Shown piece after piece: positions 37,068 to 45,930 of a DNA stretch of 64,000 nt. The stretch covers positions 1,973,501 through 2,037,500 of the forward strand of contig NZ_JQFJ01000002.1 in NCBI RefSeq assembly GCF_000763945.1. Direction: 5' to 3'. Origin of the DNA: Sphingopyxis sp. MWB1 (GTDB lineage: Bacteria > Pseudomonadota > Alphaproteobacteria > Sphingomonadales > Sphingomonadaceae). Below the pieces are notes generated by a model. The model had not been told where the DNA came from, made no database searches, and saw only the letters and a list, made by a program, of their open reading frames with translations. Each line of letters starts with the position of its first letter. Within the stretch, counting starts at the first letter, position 1. The position numbers were made by a program, and so were the translations under genes.

Positions 37068-38645
37068 CTAAAATTGGGCACGGAAGCTGTCGGCGCGCGC
37101 CATATGCCAATAGCGGGTGCTTGCGACCGAATCCGGTGCATCAAGCAGCACGCCGCGCGGAAAGAAATTATAGATGCGGTCGATCGAATCCGACCGCGCT
37201 GAATTGAGCCTTTCGTGCAGATGATGCGGTTTGATTTCCCAGGGCGTTTCCAGCCCCATGGCCGCTGTAATATCCCACAGCGCTGAAACGGTGGCGGCTT
37301 GAAAGCGGCGCACACGCTCCGCCTTGTCGGTCACGACCAGCCCGCGCTGACGGCCGGGGTCCTGCGTGGCGACGCCGGTCGGACATTCGCCGGTATGGCA
37401 TTGCAGCGACTGAATGCAGCCAAGGCTGAACATGAAGGCGCGCGCGGCATTGGACCAGTCCGCCCCCAGCGCGCAATTGACGGCAAGACCGGCGCCTGAA
37501 TGCAATTTGCCCGATGCCCCCAGCCGGATTTCCTCTTTCAGCCCGCAACCGACCAGCGCGTTGCGGACAAAGATCAACCCTTCACGCAGCGGCATCCCGA
37601 CCCGGTTGGAAAATTCCACCGGGGCGGCGCCCGTTCCGCCTTCGGCGCCGTCGATGACCATATAGTCGAGCCGGATTCCTGTCTCCAGCATCGCCTTCAT
37701 CAGCGCATAGACTTCATGGGGCTGGCCCACGCATAATTTGATGCCGACGGGTTTTCCGTCCGACATGTCGCGCAGATCCGCGGCCCATTCGAGCAATTCG
37801 ATCGGGGTTGAGAAGGCGGAATGTGCGGCGGGCGATATGCAGTCAACGCCTTCGGGAACGCCACGGGTTGCGGCAATTTCGGCGCTAACCTTGGGCCCTG
37901 GCAGCATACCGCCATGACCGGGCTTGGCTCCCTGGCTCAGCTTGATCTCGATCATGCGAACATGGTCGATCTGGGCCGTGTCGCGAAACCGTTCAGGATC
38001 AAAATGTCCCTGGGCATCGCGGCAGCCGAAATAGCCGCTGCCAAGCTCCCATACGACATCGCCGCCATGTTTGCGGTGATAGGGGCTATATCCGCCTTCG
38101 CCCGTATCATGATAAAAACCGCCCATTTTCGCGCCGAGATTCAGCGCTTCGATGGCTCTTTCGCTCAATGATCCAAAGCTCATGGCCGAAACATTGAGAA
38201 GATCGGCTTCATAGGGCAGGCGGCACTGGCTTCCCCCAACTTTCACCCGCTTGGTCCGGTCGGGCAGCAGCGTGGGAGCGATGCTGTGGCTCATCCATTC
38301 ATATTCATCCGAATAGACGTCGAGTTCGGTGCCGAAGGGATGAGCGTCAAGATCGCCCTTGGCTCGCGCATAGACCAGCGCCCGCTCGCTGCGGGCATAA
38401 GGGCGGCCATCGAGCGGACTTTCGACGATATAGGCGTGCAGGAATGGACGCAGCCATTCGAACATCCAGCGCAGCCGCGCGATTAGCGGATAGTTGCGCC
38501 GCAGCGCATGGCGCTGCTGAAACAGATCGTAAATGGCGATCAGGAGAAGCGGGACCCAAAGCAAAAGGGTCAGTCGTAATATGTCCCAAAAGGCAGAAAT
38601 CGCGATAAGAAAAATCAGGACCGGAAAGACAAGCCAGCGCAGCAT
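37068..38645 (-). CDS. FMN-binding glutamate synthase-family protein (GltB central-domain-like)
   Basis: A 525-residue protein. Two or so N-terminal hydrophobic segments (MLRWLVFPVLIFLIAISAFW, LLLWVPLLLIAIYDLF) would anchor it in the membrane. The rest matches the FMN-binding central domain of glutamate synthase: EGGYSPYHRKHGGDVVWELGSGYF, IEIKLSQGAKPGHGGMLPG, DGAEGGTGAAP, and a Cys cluster CIQSLQCHTGECPTGVATQDP. It lacks the amidotransferase domain and so cannot by itself make glutamate from glutamine. The true substrate is unknown. It is convergent with DUF1489. Confidence 0.9.
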   Translation of the reverse strand: MLRWLVFPVLIFLIAISAFWDILRLTLLLWVPLLLIAIYDLFQQRHALRRNYPLIARLRWMFEWLRPFLHAYIVESPLDGRPYARSERALVYARAKGDLDAHPFGTELDVYSDEYEWMSHSIAPTLLPDRTKRVKVGGSQCRLPYEADLLNVSAMSFGSLSERAIEALNLGAKMGGFYHDTGEGGYSPYHRKHGGDVVWELGSGYFGCRDAQGHFDPERFRDTAQIDHVRMIEIKLSQGAKPGHGGMLPGPKVSAEIAATRGVPEGVDCISPAAHSAFSTPIELLEWAADLRDMSDGKPVGIKLCVGQPHEVYALMKAMLETGIRLDYMVIDGAEGGTGAAPVEFSNRVGMPLREGLIFVRNALVGCGLKEEIRLGASGKLHSGAGLAVNCALGADWSNAARAFMFSLGCIQSLQCHTGECPTGVATQDPGRQRGLVVTDKAERVRRFQAATVSALWDITAAMGLETPWEIKPHHLHERLNSARSDSIDRIYNFFPRGVLLDAPDSVASTRYWHMARADSFRAQF

Positions 38646-38657
38646 GATAAACTCCTG

Positions 38658-39056
38658 TCAGCCCTTTTGAGCAGCCAACATTAGCGCCATCTTTTCCCAT
38701 ACTTTGTTAACGGCCTTGAGGGGGCGTATCATCACTTTGAAATCCTTTATTTTTCCGTCCCCATCCCATGAAATTATATCGACCCCATTGATATATATGC
38801 CATCCAATTCGGTCGCAAATTCGAGCATGGCCTGATCGCCCTCGACAATTTCGCGCACATAGTGGAAAGCATCGCCGCCCAGTGCATGGCTCGCGGCGTG
38901 GAGATAGCCGAAAACCTTCTCCCGCCCTTGCTGCGGACTGTGCACGACCGGTGAATGAAAAATTGCGTCGGGAGCAATCAGGTCAAACAAGGTCTGCGGA
39001 TCGCCGCCAGCTTCCATATAGGCGTGCCAAGCGGCGATACCCGCAGCCGCGCTCAC
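38658..39056 (-). CDS. SnoaL/NTF2-like protein
   Basis: A 132-residue single-domain protein with the cone-shaped NTF2-like pattern: AWHAYMEAGGDPQTLFDLIAPDAIFHSP, FGYLHAASHAL, AMLEFATELDGIYINGVDIISWDGDGKIKDFKVMIRP. Such proteins bind or modify small hydrophobic molecules; none is indicated here. The start is GTG at 39056, overlapping the stop of the dienelactone hydrolase gene (GTGA), so both belong to one operon. Confidence 0.85.
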   Translation of the reverse strand: MSAAAGIAAWHAYMEAGGDPQTLFDLIAPDAIFHSPVVHSPQQGREKVFGYLHAASHALGGDAFHYVREIVEGDQAMLEFATELDGIYINGVDIISWDGDGKIKDFKVMIRPLKAVNKVWEKMALMLAAQKG

Positions 39057-39751
39057 GCCAGATGCTCGACAAAGAAGGCGCGGGTACGCTCGTCGGCCAG
39101 CCGGGCGCCGGCTTCGTCGCGGCGATTGCCCTCGGTTGCGGCAAAGCCATGGTCGAGCCCTGCATAATCATGGAGGGTGACCTTCGGATGCGGATCGAGC
39201 GCTTCGTGCATCTTGGCTTGCGCAGCAGCATCGACAAAATGATCGGCAGTCGGAATGTGCAGCATCAGCGGATTGGCAATAGCGCGGCTTTCGCCCAGCA
39301 TCTGGTCGATCATGACGCCATAGTAGCCGACCGACGCATCAATATCGGTGCGGGCCGCCGCCATATAGGCGAGGCGTCCGCCCAGGCAAAAGCCGACGCA
39401 CCCGACCTTGGCGGCGCCTTCGCTCCGTAACCAGCGAATGGCCGCTTCCAGATCCTTCACCCCTTCATCAGCATCATATTGGCCGAAATAGCCGAGGGCT
39501 TCCTGCATCTCAGCTTCAACATCGGGGTTGAGTTCGATACCGGGGGCAAAGCGCCAGAAAATATCGGGGGCCAACGCAAGATAGCCCTGTTCTGCCCAAT
39601 CGTCGCATTTTTGGCGAATGCCCGCATTTACTCCGAAGATTTCCGGAATGACGACAATTCCTCCCTTCGTTTCGCCCGCAGGCCGCGCGACATAGGTGGG
39701 AATCTGGGCCTTACCGTCAAAGCTGGAGATATGGCTGTTGGTTGCGGACAT
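39053..39751 (-). CDS. Dienelactone hydrolase family protein
   Basis: A 232-residue alpha/beta hydrolase. GGIVVIPEIFGVNAGIRQK near residue 30 is the family start, the nucleophile is Cys in VGCVGFCLGGRLAY near residue 120, and Asp and His of the triad fit TADHFVDAAAQ and GLDHGFAATEG. Typical members hydrolyse dienelactone in chloroaromatic breakdown, but many housekeeping relatives have unknown substrates. It is co-transcribed with the NTF2-like gene. Confidence 0.92.
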   Translation of the reverse strand: MSATNSHISSFDGKAQIPTYVARPAGETKGGIVVIPEIFGVNAGIRQKCDDWAEQGYLALAPDIFWRFAPGIELNPDVEAEMQEALGYFGQYDADEGVKDLEAAIRWLRSEGAAKVGCVGFCLGGRLAYMAAARTDIDASVGYYGVMIDQMLGESRAIANPLMLHIPTADHFVDAAAQAKMHEALDPHPKVTLHDYAGLDHGFAATEGNRRDEAGARLADERTRAFFVEHLA

Positions 39752-39862
39752 GAAGGGGCTCCTGCTCTTGCTTATTCATGGTGAAGGCGCGAAACTAGCT
39801 TGCGCCAAACAGCGGCTCAAGCAGATAGCCCCAAAAGCGCGCGATGGCGAAGGGATTGAGGG

Positions 39863-40168
39863 ATGAAGTTTCATATTGAAATTGATTGTACGCCGGAAGA
39901 GGCACGTCGCCTGTTTGGGCTGCCCGATATGGAGCCGTTACACGATGCCTATCTGGACCGCGCCCGCGAATTAATTCAAGGGGGTGTGACCCCCGACATG
40001 GTTGAAAAGATGATGAAAAACTGGATGCCTATGGGCGAAGCGGGATTTGATATGCTGCAATCGCTTTTTGGTGGATTTAAAGGCGATGGCCGATCTGCAT
40101 TTGGTGGACCCTCCCGAGCAGATGAAGACGCGCCTGATGGAAAATCAGATAAAGGGCGTCGGAGCTGA
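39863..40168 (+). CDS. DUF6489 family protein
   Basis: A 101-residue soluble protein beginning MKFHIEIDCTPEEARRLFGLPD, with DMVEKMMKNWMPMGEAGFDMLQSLF and an Asp/Gly/Ser/Lys-rich disordered tail. The sequence fits the DUF6489 family of alphaproteobacteria as I know it; no function is assigned. It ends 6 bases before mnmE, whose ribosome site lies within its last codons, so it is probably translated from the same message. Confidence 0.8.
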   Translation: MKFHIEIDCTPEEARRLFGLPDMEPLHDAYLDRARELIQGGVTPDMVEKMMKNWMPMGEAGFDMLQSLFGGFKGDGRSAFGGPSRADEDAPDGKSDKGRRS

Positions 40169-40174
40169 ATCCCC

Positions 40175-41494
40175 TTGCCCCAGGATACGATTTTTGCGTT
40201 GTCGAGCGGTATGCCGCCCGCGGCCATCGCCGTGGTACGCATCAGTGGGCCGCAGGCGGGAGCGGCGCTCTCTTCTCTGGCTGGCGATCTACCTCCGCCC
40301 CGCCGCGCAGCGCTCCGCACGCTTCGCGATGCCAAAGGGGCGCCGCTGGATCAGGCGCTGACGCTCTGGTTCCCAGGACCGCAGACGGCAACGGGCGAAG
40401 ATCTGGCTGAGCTTCATCTCCATGGTGGCCGGGCCGTAGTGGCGGCCGTGCAGCGGGCATTGGCTGCACAAAAGGGATTACGCCCAGCCGAGGCGGGGGA
40501 GTTCACCCGGCGCGCCTTTCTGAACGGGCAGATTGATCTTGCCGAAGCGGAAGGGCTTGCCGATCTTTTGTCGGCCGAAACCGAAAGCCAAAGGCTGCAA
40601 GCCCTGAAAATGGCGAGTGGCCATGTCTCGCGCGCGATCGGAGAGTGGCAGGAGCGTCTGATTCGTTTGATGGCCATTGCCGAAGCCGAACTAAATTTCT
40701 CCGATGAGGAGGATGTTGAATCCTCCAATGTGACCATCACCCGAATGGTTGAGGGCATGGCGGATCTGGCGGGCGAATTGGATGGTTGGCTCGCGCGCCC
40801 GGCCGCAGAAGTGATTGCAGAGGGGCTTTCAGTTGTGATCGCCGGTCCTCCAAATGCCGGTAAATCAACACTGATCAATGCATTGGCCCAGAGAGAGCTG
40901 GCGATTGTATCGCCGGTCGCCGGAACGACCCGCGATATCATCGAAACGCCATTGGCGCTCGATGGCATTGCAATGCGTTTTTCGGATACGGCGGGGATCC
41001 GGAGCGAGGGAAGCGACGCGATCGAAGCCGTCGGCATTGATCGTGCGCGGGCGGCGGTGGGAGCAGCTGATATTCTATTGTGGCTGGGGCCGCCCGAGGA
41101 TGTGCCCGTTCATCCGCGCAGGATCATCATTGCAGCACAGGCCGATAAATGGCGCGGAGATTTCGAACGAGAAGCTCAAGCCGCGCGTTGCGATCTGACC
41201 CTCTCCGCTCAAAGTGGGGAGGGGATGGATGAGCTTCATCGCCATATTGTCGCAATTGCGCGCGATCTTCTCCCACGGGAAGGCGAAGCCGCTTTGCGTA
41301 TACGTCAGCGCCAAGCCTTGAAGGACGCGCGTAAATGGCTTGCGGTTCCGCAAGGAGAACGGGAGGCTGCCGATCTCATTCTGTTGGCGGAGCGCTTGCG
41401 TTTATCGTCGAACGCGCTGGACCTAGTGACGGGGCGGGGAGGGGTGGAAGATATGCTTGATGCGCTTTTCGGGCGATTCTGTATCGGGAAATAG
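40175..41494 (+). CDS. mnmE: tRNA modification GTPase MnmE
   Basis: With MnmG it installs the cmnm5 group on wobble uridine 34 of several tRNAs. It has 439 residues (E. coli 454). The N-terminal folate-binding domain starts DTIFALSSGMPPAAIAVVRISG. The GTPase domain has GPPNAGKSTLINAL near residue 225 and DTAGIRSEG further on. The C-terminal CIGK motif is needed for activity. The start is TTG at 40175, with GGAG 10 bases upstream and no ATG fitting the family N-terminus. A parS-type site follows the stop codon at once. Confidence 0.96.
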   Translation: MPQDTIFALSSGMPPAAIAVVRISGPQAGAALSSLAGDLPPPRRAALRTLRDAKGAPLDQALTLWFPGPQTATGEDLAELHLHGGRAVVAAVQRALAAQKGLRPAEAGEFTRRAFLNGQIDLAEAEGLADLLSAETESQRLQALKMASGHVSRAIGEWQERLIRLMAIAEAELNFSDEEDVESSNVTITRMVEGMADLAGELDGWLARPAAEVIAEGLSVVIAGPPNAGKSTLINALAQRELAIVSPVAGTTRDIIETPLALDGIAMRFSDTAGIRSEGSDAIEAVGIDRARAAVGAADILLWLGPPEDVPVHPRRIIIAAQADKWRGDFEREAQAARCDLTLSAQSGEGMDELHRHIVAIARDLLPREGEAALRIRQRQALKDARKWLAVPQGEREAADLILLAERLRLSSNALDLVTGRGGVEDMLDALFGRFCIGK

Positions 41495-41510
41495 CGTTTC
41501 ACGTGGAACA
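41495..41510. other. parS-like centromere site 1 (15/16 match)
   Basis: CGTTTCACGTGGAACA directly after the mnmE stop codon. It matches TGTTTCACGTGGAACA except at the first base, and keeps the CACGTG core of ParB sites. It lies between mnmE and mnmG. Confidence 0.85.
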
Positions 41511-41560
41511 ATCGCGCCGATGGATTTCCGTTCCATAATGTTTTATGAGCCAAGGCAATC

Positions 41561-43423
41561 ATGGAAAGCGCTATGAATTTTGATGTCATCGTCGTTGGCG
41601 GTGGACATGCCGGCACCGAGGCCGCCGCGGCTGCTGCGCGGTTGGACGTGCGCGTCGGCCTCATCAGCTTCAACCCCGATTTGATAGGAAGCATGTCTTG
41701 CAACCCGGCAATCGGCGGTCTGGGCAAGGGCCATTTGATTCGGGAGGTAGATGCGCTCGATGGATGGATGGCGCGCGCCGCCGACGCCGCGGCCATTCAT
41801 CACCGCATGCTCAATGCGTCCAAAGGCGCTGCGGTGCAGGGGCCGCGCGTCCAGGCTGATCGCCTTCTATATCGCCACGCTATTCAAGCCCTACTCGCGG
41901 CCGAGAATAATATCGAAGTTGTGGCGGGGGGGGCCGCCGCCTTGCGTTTGTCGCCTGCAGGCGATGTAGTGAAAGGCCTTGAGCTTGCGGATGGCCGCCT
42001 GTTAAACGCACCCGCCGTCATTCTTGCGACAGGCACATTTCTGGGCGGACGCATGTTTCGCGGCGAAGAGCGGATGGAAGGGGGGCGCATAGGAGAGGCG
42101 GGTGCATCGCGACTTGCAGAGCAGCTACGTGCCGCGCAATTGCCAATGTCGCGACTTAAGACAGGCACGCCGCCGCGCCTTGATGGTCGGACCATTGATT
42201 GGGCGCGCCTTGAAGAGCAGCCTTCGGATGATGCACATTGGACTTGTTCCACGTGGAACAACCAACGGCAACAGCCGCAGATATTCTGCGCCATCACGCG
42301 AACCAACGGCGATTCTCATCAGATTATCAGCGATAATCTCCATCGTTCGCCCTTGTTTACGGGTGCGATTGGTGCTGCTGGTCCGCGCTATTGCCCTTCC
42401 ATTGAAGATAAAATCCATCGTTTCGCGGATCGCGACGGGCACCAAATTTTCTTGGAGCCTGAGGGGCTGACGACGCATCTTGTCTATCCCAATGGCGTAT
42501 CCACCTCTTTGCCCGCCGATGTTCAGTTGGCGATGCTTCGGACGATGGAGGGGCTCGAACAAGTAGAGATGGTCGTTCCCGGCTATGCGGTTGAATATGA
42601 TCATATCGACCCACGCGCGTTGGACCGCAGCCTGCAACTTCGAGCGATATCGGGGCTTTATTGTGCGGGGCAGATTAACGGTACGACCGGATATGAGGAA
42701 GCTGCGGCTCAGGGATTGGTGGCAGGCGCTAACGCAGCGCTGCGTGTTCGGGGGCGGGAGTCGTTACTTCTTGATCGCAGCGAATCCTATATTGGCGTGA
42801 TGATCGACGATCTAGTGCTGCAAGGCGTCAGCGAGCCTTATCGCATGCTCACTGCTCGCGCCGAATATCGCCTTCGCCTGCGGGCCGATAATGCGGCTAC
42901 GCGGCTCACTCCCAAAGGGGTAGAGATCGGTCTGGTACGGCCATCGACGGCGCGACTGTTCGAGCGCCGGATGGCTATGCGAAGCCGGCTGGAGGCCCTG
43001 CTTGATCAACCGGTACCCAAGGAAGACTATGCAACCATGTCTCTCCCGCTTCCTGGCGACGGGATTCCGCGACGTCGTATTGATCTGTTGCGCTATCCTG
43101 AGGTGACGATGGAAAGCCTTGCGTTGTTGGCGCCGGAGTTAGCGGATGCTGATCGGGATATAGCAGCCGAGGTGGAGCAGGACGCTCACTATGCACCCTA
43201 TCTTGCACGTCAGGAGGCCGATCTGCGCGCGCTGCACGCCAATGAAGCAATCATCCTTGATCCCGATCTTGATTATGCGGCTATCGGCGGCCTTTCGCGA
43301 GAGATGGTTGAGCGTTTGTCCCGGGCGCGCCCGGAGACTTTGGGGCAGGCCGCTCGCATCGACGGGGTGACGCCGGCTGCGTTGACTGCGATCATGGTCT
43401 TCAGCCGTCGCCGCGCGGCCTGA
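41561..43423 (+). CDS. mnmG: tRNA uridine-5-carboxymethylaminomethyl modification enzyme MnmG (GidA)
   Basis: The FAD- and tetrahydrofolate-dependent partner of MnmE. It has 620 residues from ATG 41561; ATG at 41573, giving [11 protein letters not shown], is an equally plausible start. The dinucleotide fold [38 protein letters not shown] and [13 protein letters not shown] are diagnostic. Around residue 230 the sequence WTCSTWNNQ is encoded partly by a perfect parS palindrome (42245-42260). It is part of the mnmE-mnmG-rsmG-parA-parB cluster. Confidence 0.96.
   Translation: MESAMNFDVIVVGGGHAGTEAAAAAARLDVRVGLISFNPDLIGSMSCNPAIGGLGKGHLIREVDALDGWMARAADAAAIHHRMLNASKGAAVQGPRVQADRLLYRHAIQALLAAENNIEVVAGGAAALRLSPAGDVVKGLELADGRLLNAPAVILATGTFLGGRMFRGEERMEGGRIGEAGASRLAEQLRAAQLPMSRLKTGTPPRLDGRTIDWARLEEQPSDDAHWTCSTWNNQRQQPQIFCAITRTNGDSHQIISDNLHRSPLFTGAIGAAGPRYCPSIEDKIHRFADRDGHQIFLEPEGLTTHLVYPNGVSTSLPADVQLAMLRTMEGLEQVEMVVPGYAVEYDHIDPRALDRSLQLRAISGLYCAGQINGTTGYEEAAAQGLVAGANAALRVRGRESLLLDRSESYIGVMIDDLVLQGVSEPYRMLTARAEYRLRLRADNAATRLTPKGVEIGLVRPSTARLFERRMAMRSRLEALLDQPVPKEDYATMSLPLPGDGIPRRRIDLLRYPEVTMESLALLAPELADADRDIAAEVEQDAHYAPYLARQEADLRALHANEAIILDPDLDYAAIGGLSREMVERLSRARPETLGQAARIDGVTPAALTAIMVFSRRRAA
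42245..42260. other. parS centromere site 2 (perfect palindrome, inside mnmG)
   Basis: TGTTCCACGTGGAACA, a fully symmetric 16-bp match to the ParB-site consensus TGTTNCACGTGNAACA. It lies inside the mnmG coding region, where it encodes part of C-S-T-W-N. Confidence 0.95.
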
Positions 43424-43434
43424 GGCGGCGGACT

Positions 43435-44133
43435 ATGAATATGACACGGGACGGGACGGCCCCAGCGCTTCTGGCGGACGAAGAAAGCGCGCGTCGCTGG
43501 GTATATTTGCTGTGCGGGGGCGATGATGCGCGTTGGAAAAAGTTGGAAGATTATGTTGCCTTGGTGGCGTCGGAAAATGAACGCCAGAATCTAGTTGCTG
43601 CGTCGACTCTCCCGCATATTTGGGTCCGACATATTGCCGACAGCGCACAGCTCTTGCTTCTTGACGCGGCAAACACGGATGAGCGGCAAAATCGTCGGGG
43701 ACTTTGGCTTGATCTGGGAAGCGGTCCCGGCCTGCCTGGGCTGGTCGTGGCGATATTGAGCGATCGGCCTGTTGCATTGGTTGAATCGCGCAAGCGGCGT
43801 TGTGATTTCTTGCGAGAGGCGGCGCAGAAACTTGATCTGACTCATGTCGAGGTGGTTGAAGATCGCTTGGAGCGCGTCGCGAATAGAGCGGTAGCAACGA
43901 TCAGCGCCCGCGCTTTTGCGCCTCTGCCCAAGCTCATCACATTGTCCACACGTTTTTCCACCGACTCAACACGCTGGCTGCTTCCAAAAGGGCGGAATGC
44001 GATGAAGGAACTGGCGCTGCTTCCGAAAGCATGGCAGAGAATGTTTCACGTGGAACAGAGCCGAACCGACGCTGATAGCTACATTCTGGTTGGCGAAGGG
44101 CGCATCGGCGCAGCGCAGCGAGGGACGCGATGA
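43435..44133 (+). CDS. rsmG: 16S rRNA (guanine-N7) methyltransferase RsmG (GidB)
   Basis: It methylates G527 of 16S rRNA with S-adenosylmethionine; in other bacteria its loss gives low-level streptomycin resistance. It has 232 residues. ERQNLVAASTLPHIWVRHIADSAQL and the SAM loop DLGSGPGLPGLVVAI near residue 92 are diagnostic, with SARAFAPLPKL later. The C-terminal region contains FHVEQ, encoded by a parS site at 44042-44057. The stop overlaps the parA start (ATGA). Confidence 0.95.
   Translation: MNMTRDGTAPALLADEESARRWVYLLCGGDDARWKKLEDYVALVASENERQNLVAASTLPHIWVRHIADSAQLLLLDAANTDERQNRRGLWLDLGSGPGLPGLVVAILSDRPVALVESRKRRCDFLREAAQKLDLTHVEVVEDRLERVANRAVATISARAFAPLPKLITLSTRFSTDSTRWLLPKGRNAMKELALLPKAWQRMFHVEQSRTDADSYILVGEGRIGAAQRGTR
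44042..44057. other. parS centromere site 3 (inside rsmG)
   Basis: TGTTTCACGTGGAACA, a 16/16 match to the TGTTNCACGTGNAACA consensus, although the two arms differ at one base (T vs G-side). It encodes FHVEQ near the RsmG C-terminus, 73 bases ahead of parA. Confidence 0.95.
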
Positions 44134-44912
44134 TCAAGATCGCAGTGGCCAATCAAAAGGGTGGCGTGGGAAAAACCACGACGGCGATTAATCTGGCGAC
44201 CGCGCTAGCGGCAACCGGTTGGCGCACGCTGATCATTGACCTGGATCCGCAGGGTAACGCATCAACAGGGTTGGGCATTGCGCAAGCCCAGCGTGAAAGT
44301 TCGAGCTATGAATTGCTTCGCGGAGATGCCGGGCTAGCGGATTGTGCGGTGGCGACGGCAGTCCCGCGGCTCGACATCGTTCCGGCGACGGTGGATCTGT
44401 CGGGTGCCGAAATAGAGCTGATTGAATATGGCGATCGGCTTCATCGTTTGCAGCAGGCCCTTGCCAGTGCCGAAGCAGGGCGGTGGGATATTTGCCTGAT
44501 CGACTGTCCGCCCTCGCTCGGCATGTTGACACTCAATGCGCTAATCGCGGCGGAATCGCTGATCGTGCCCTTGCAGTGCGAATTTTTTGCATTGGAAGGG
44601 CTCAGCCAGCTTTTGACGACGGTCGAACGGGTGCGCGGACGGTTTAATTCCGAACTAAGTATTTTGGGTGTGGCGCTGACGATGTTTGATCGGCGCAACC
44701 GGCTGACCGATCAAGTTTCCGACGATGTTCGCGAATGCTTGGGTCCTGTGGTGTTTGAAACCGTCATCCCTCGCAATGTTCGCTTGTCCGAAGCTCCGAG
44801 TCACGGGCTGCCGGCCTTGATCTACGACCATCGCTGCCCCGGATCGGCCGCTTACATCGCGCTGGCACGCGAATTGATTGGCCGCTTGTCCAATGTTCGG
44901 AAGGCGGCGTAA
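44130..44912 (+). CDS. parA: Chromosome partitioning ATPase ParA (Soj)
   Basis: A deviant Walker-type ATPase that binds the nucleoid and moves the ParB-parS complex to the new pole after replication. It has 260 residues. The deviant Walker A motif KGGVGKTTTAINL is at about residues 10-22, with LDPQGNASTGLG and DCPPSLGMLTLNAL further on. It is coupled to rsmG by a 4-base overlap and abuts parB. The chromosomal form is supported by length, lack of an N-terminal HTH, and nearby oriC and parS. Confidence 0.97.
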   Translation: MIKIAVANQKGGVGKTTTAINLATALAATGWRTLIIDLDPQGNASTGLGIAQAQRESSSYELLRGDAGLADCAVATAVPRLDIVPATVDLSGAEIELIEYGDRLHRLQQALASAEAGRWDICLIDCPPSLGMLTLNALIAAESLIVPLQCEFFALEGLSQLLTTVERVRGRFNSELSILGVALTMFDRRNRLTDQVSDDVRECLGPVVFETVIPRNVRLSEAPSHGLPALIYDHRCPGSAAYIALARELIGRLSNVRKAA

Positions 44913-45875
44913 ATGACTGAAAAGAAAGAGGAACCATCCCCCCCTTCCGCACGGAAACGCCCCTCGGGGCTGGGGCGCGGGCTGAATGCGCTTTTTGGTG
45001 ACGTGGCGGTCGAGACGCCGGTGCTTGCCAGCCCGGGTACCGCGACCAAAACATCTTCGTCCAGTGGCGGAGAGTCGGTTCAGCATGTCGATGTCGGGGC
45101 CATTCATCCGCTTCCCGGGCAGCCGCGACGTCATTTTGATGAAACGGCTATTACCGAATTGTCCGAATCGATCGCTGTCCGTGGACTGCTCCAGCCGATC
45201 ATCGTGCGGCGTGCGCCTGATGGTCAGGGCTATCAGCTTGTCGCGGGAGAACGGCGCTGGCGCGCAGCGCAGCGGGCGGGTTTGCACCGCATCCCTGCAC
45301 TGGTGCGGGCTCTTGATGATGCCGCCACCTATGAGATTGCGCTGGTTGAGAATATCCAGCGACAGGATCTAAATGCGATTGAAGAAGCGAGCGCTTATCG
45401 CAAATTGATCGAAGATTTTGGACATAATCAGGAAGCGTTGGCGCGGCTCGTCGGTAAATCACGCAGCCATGTCGCCAATTTGATGCGACTTCTGGATCTG
45501 CCCGCAGCCGTGCAGGATTTGGTCAGCGAAGGATCCTTGGCCATGGGGCACGCCCGTGCGCTGATCGGCGCGGAAAAGGCGGAAGTTATCGCCCATAAGG
45601 CGGTCAAGGAAGGTTTGTCGGTCCGTGCGGTGGAAGCGCTGGTCCGCACTGCGCGCCGGGGAGAAAATTCGCCTGTACCCGTTGCAAATAATGGCGATGG
45701 CGCGGCCGGACGGGACCCTGACATTGTTGCGGTCGAACGCCATTTGTCTGAACTGCTGGGGATCGGTGCCGCGATCAGCTATGCGGGCGAAGGCAAGGGG
45801 GCGCTCACACTGAAATTTGCCTCGCTGGACCAGCTCGATATGATCTGTCAGCGCCTGTCAGGCGAAGCTATTTGA
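44913..45875 (+). CDS. parB: Chromosome partitioning CTPase ParB (Spo0J)
   Basis: It binds parS and spreads as a CTP-dependent clamp to form the centromere complex. It has 320 residues. RPSGLGRGLNALFGD near residue 18 is the ParA-interacting N-terminus. PGQPRRHFDETAITELSESI and GERRWRAAQRAG form the CTP-binding domain, LVGKSRSHVANLMRLLDLP is the helix-turn-helix, and the C-terminal dimerisation domain ends the protein. It starts directly after the parA stop and is followed by a strong terminator. Confidence 0.97.
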   Translation: MTEKKEEPSPPSARKRPSGLGRGLNALFGDVAVETPVLASPGTATKTSSSSGGESVQHVDVGAIHPLPGQPRRHFDETAITELSESIAVRGLLQPIIVRRAPDGQGYQLVAGERRWRAAQRAGLHRIPALVRALDDAATYEIALVENIQRQDLNAIEEASAYRKLIEDFGHNQEALARLVGKSRSHVANLMRLLDLPAAVQDLVSEGSLAMGHARALIGAEKAEVIAHKAVKEGLSVRAVEALVRTARRGENSPVPVANNGDGAAGRDPDIVAVERHLSELLGIGAAISYAGEGKGALTLKFASLDQLDMICQRLSGEAI

Positions 45876-45880
45876 GCAGC

Positions 45881-45923
45881 GTCAACGCTGCGGGATATGC
45901 TCCCCGCAGCGTTGACTTTCTCT
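45881..45923 (+). terminator. Rho-independent terminator of the parAB operon
   Basis: A perfect 14-bp stem (45881-45894 with 45903-45916), an 8-base loop, and TTTCTCT after it. It lies 5 bases past the parB stop, between convergent parB and the GST gene. Confidence 0.88.
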
Positions 45924-45930
45924 GCGGCCT

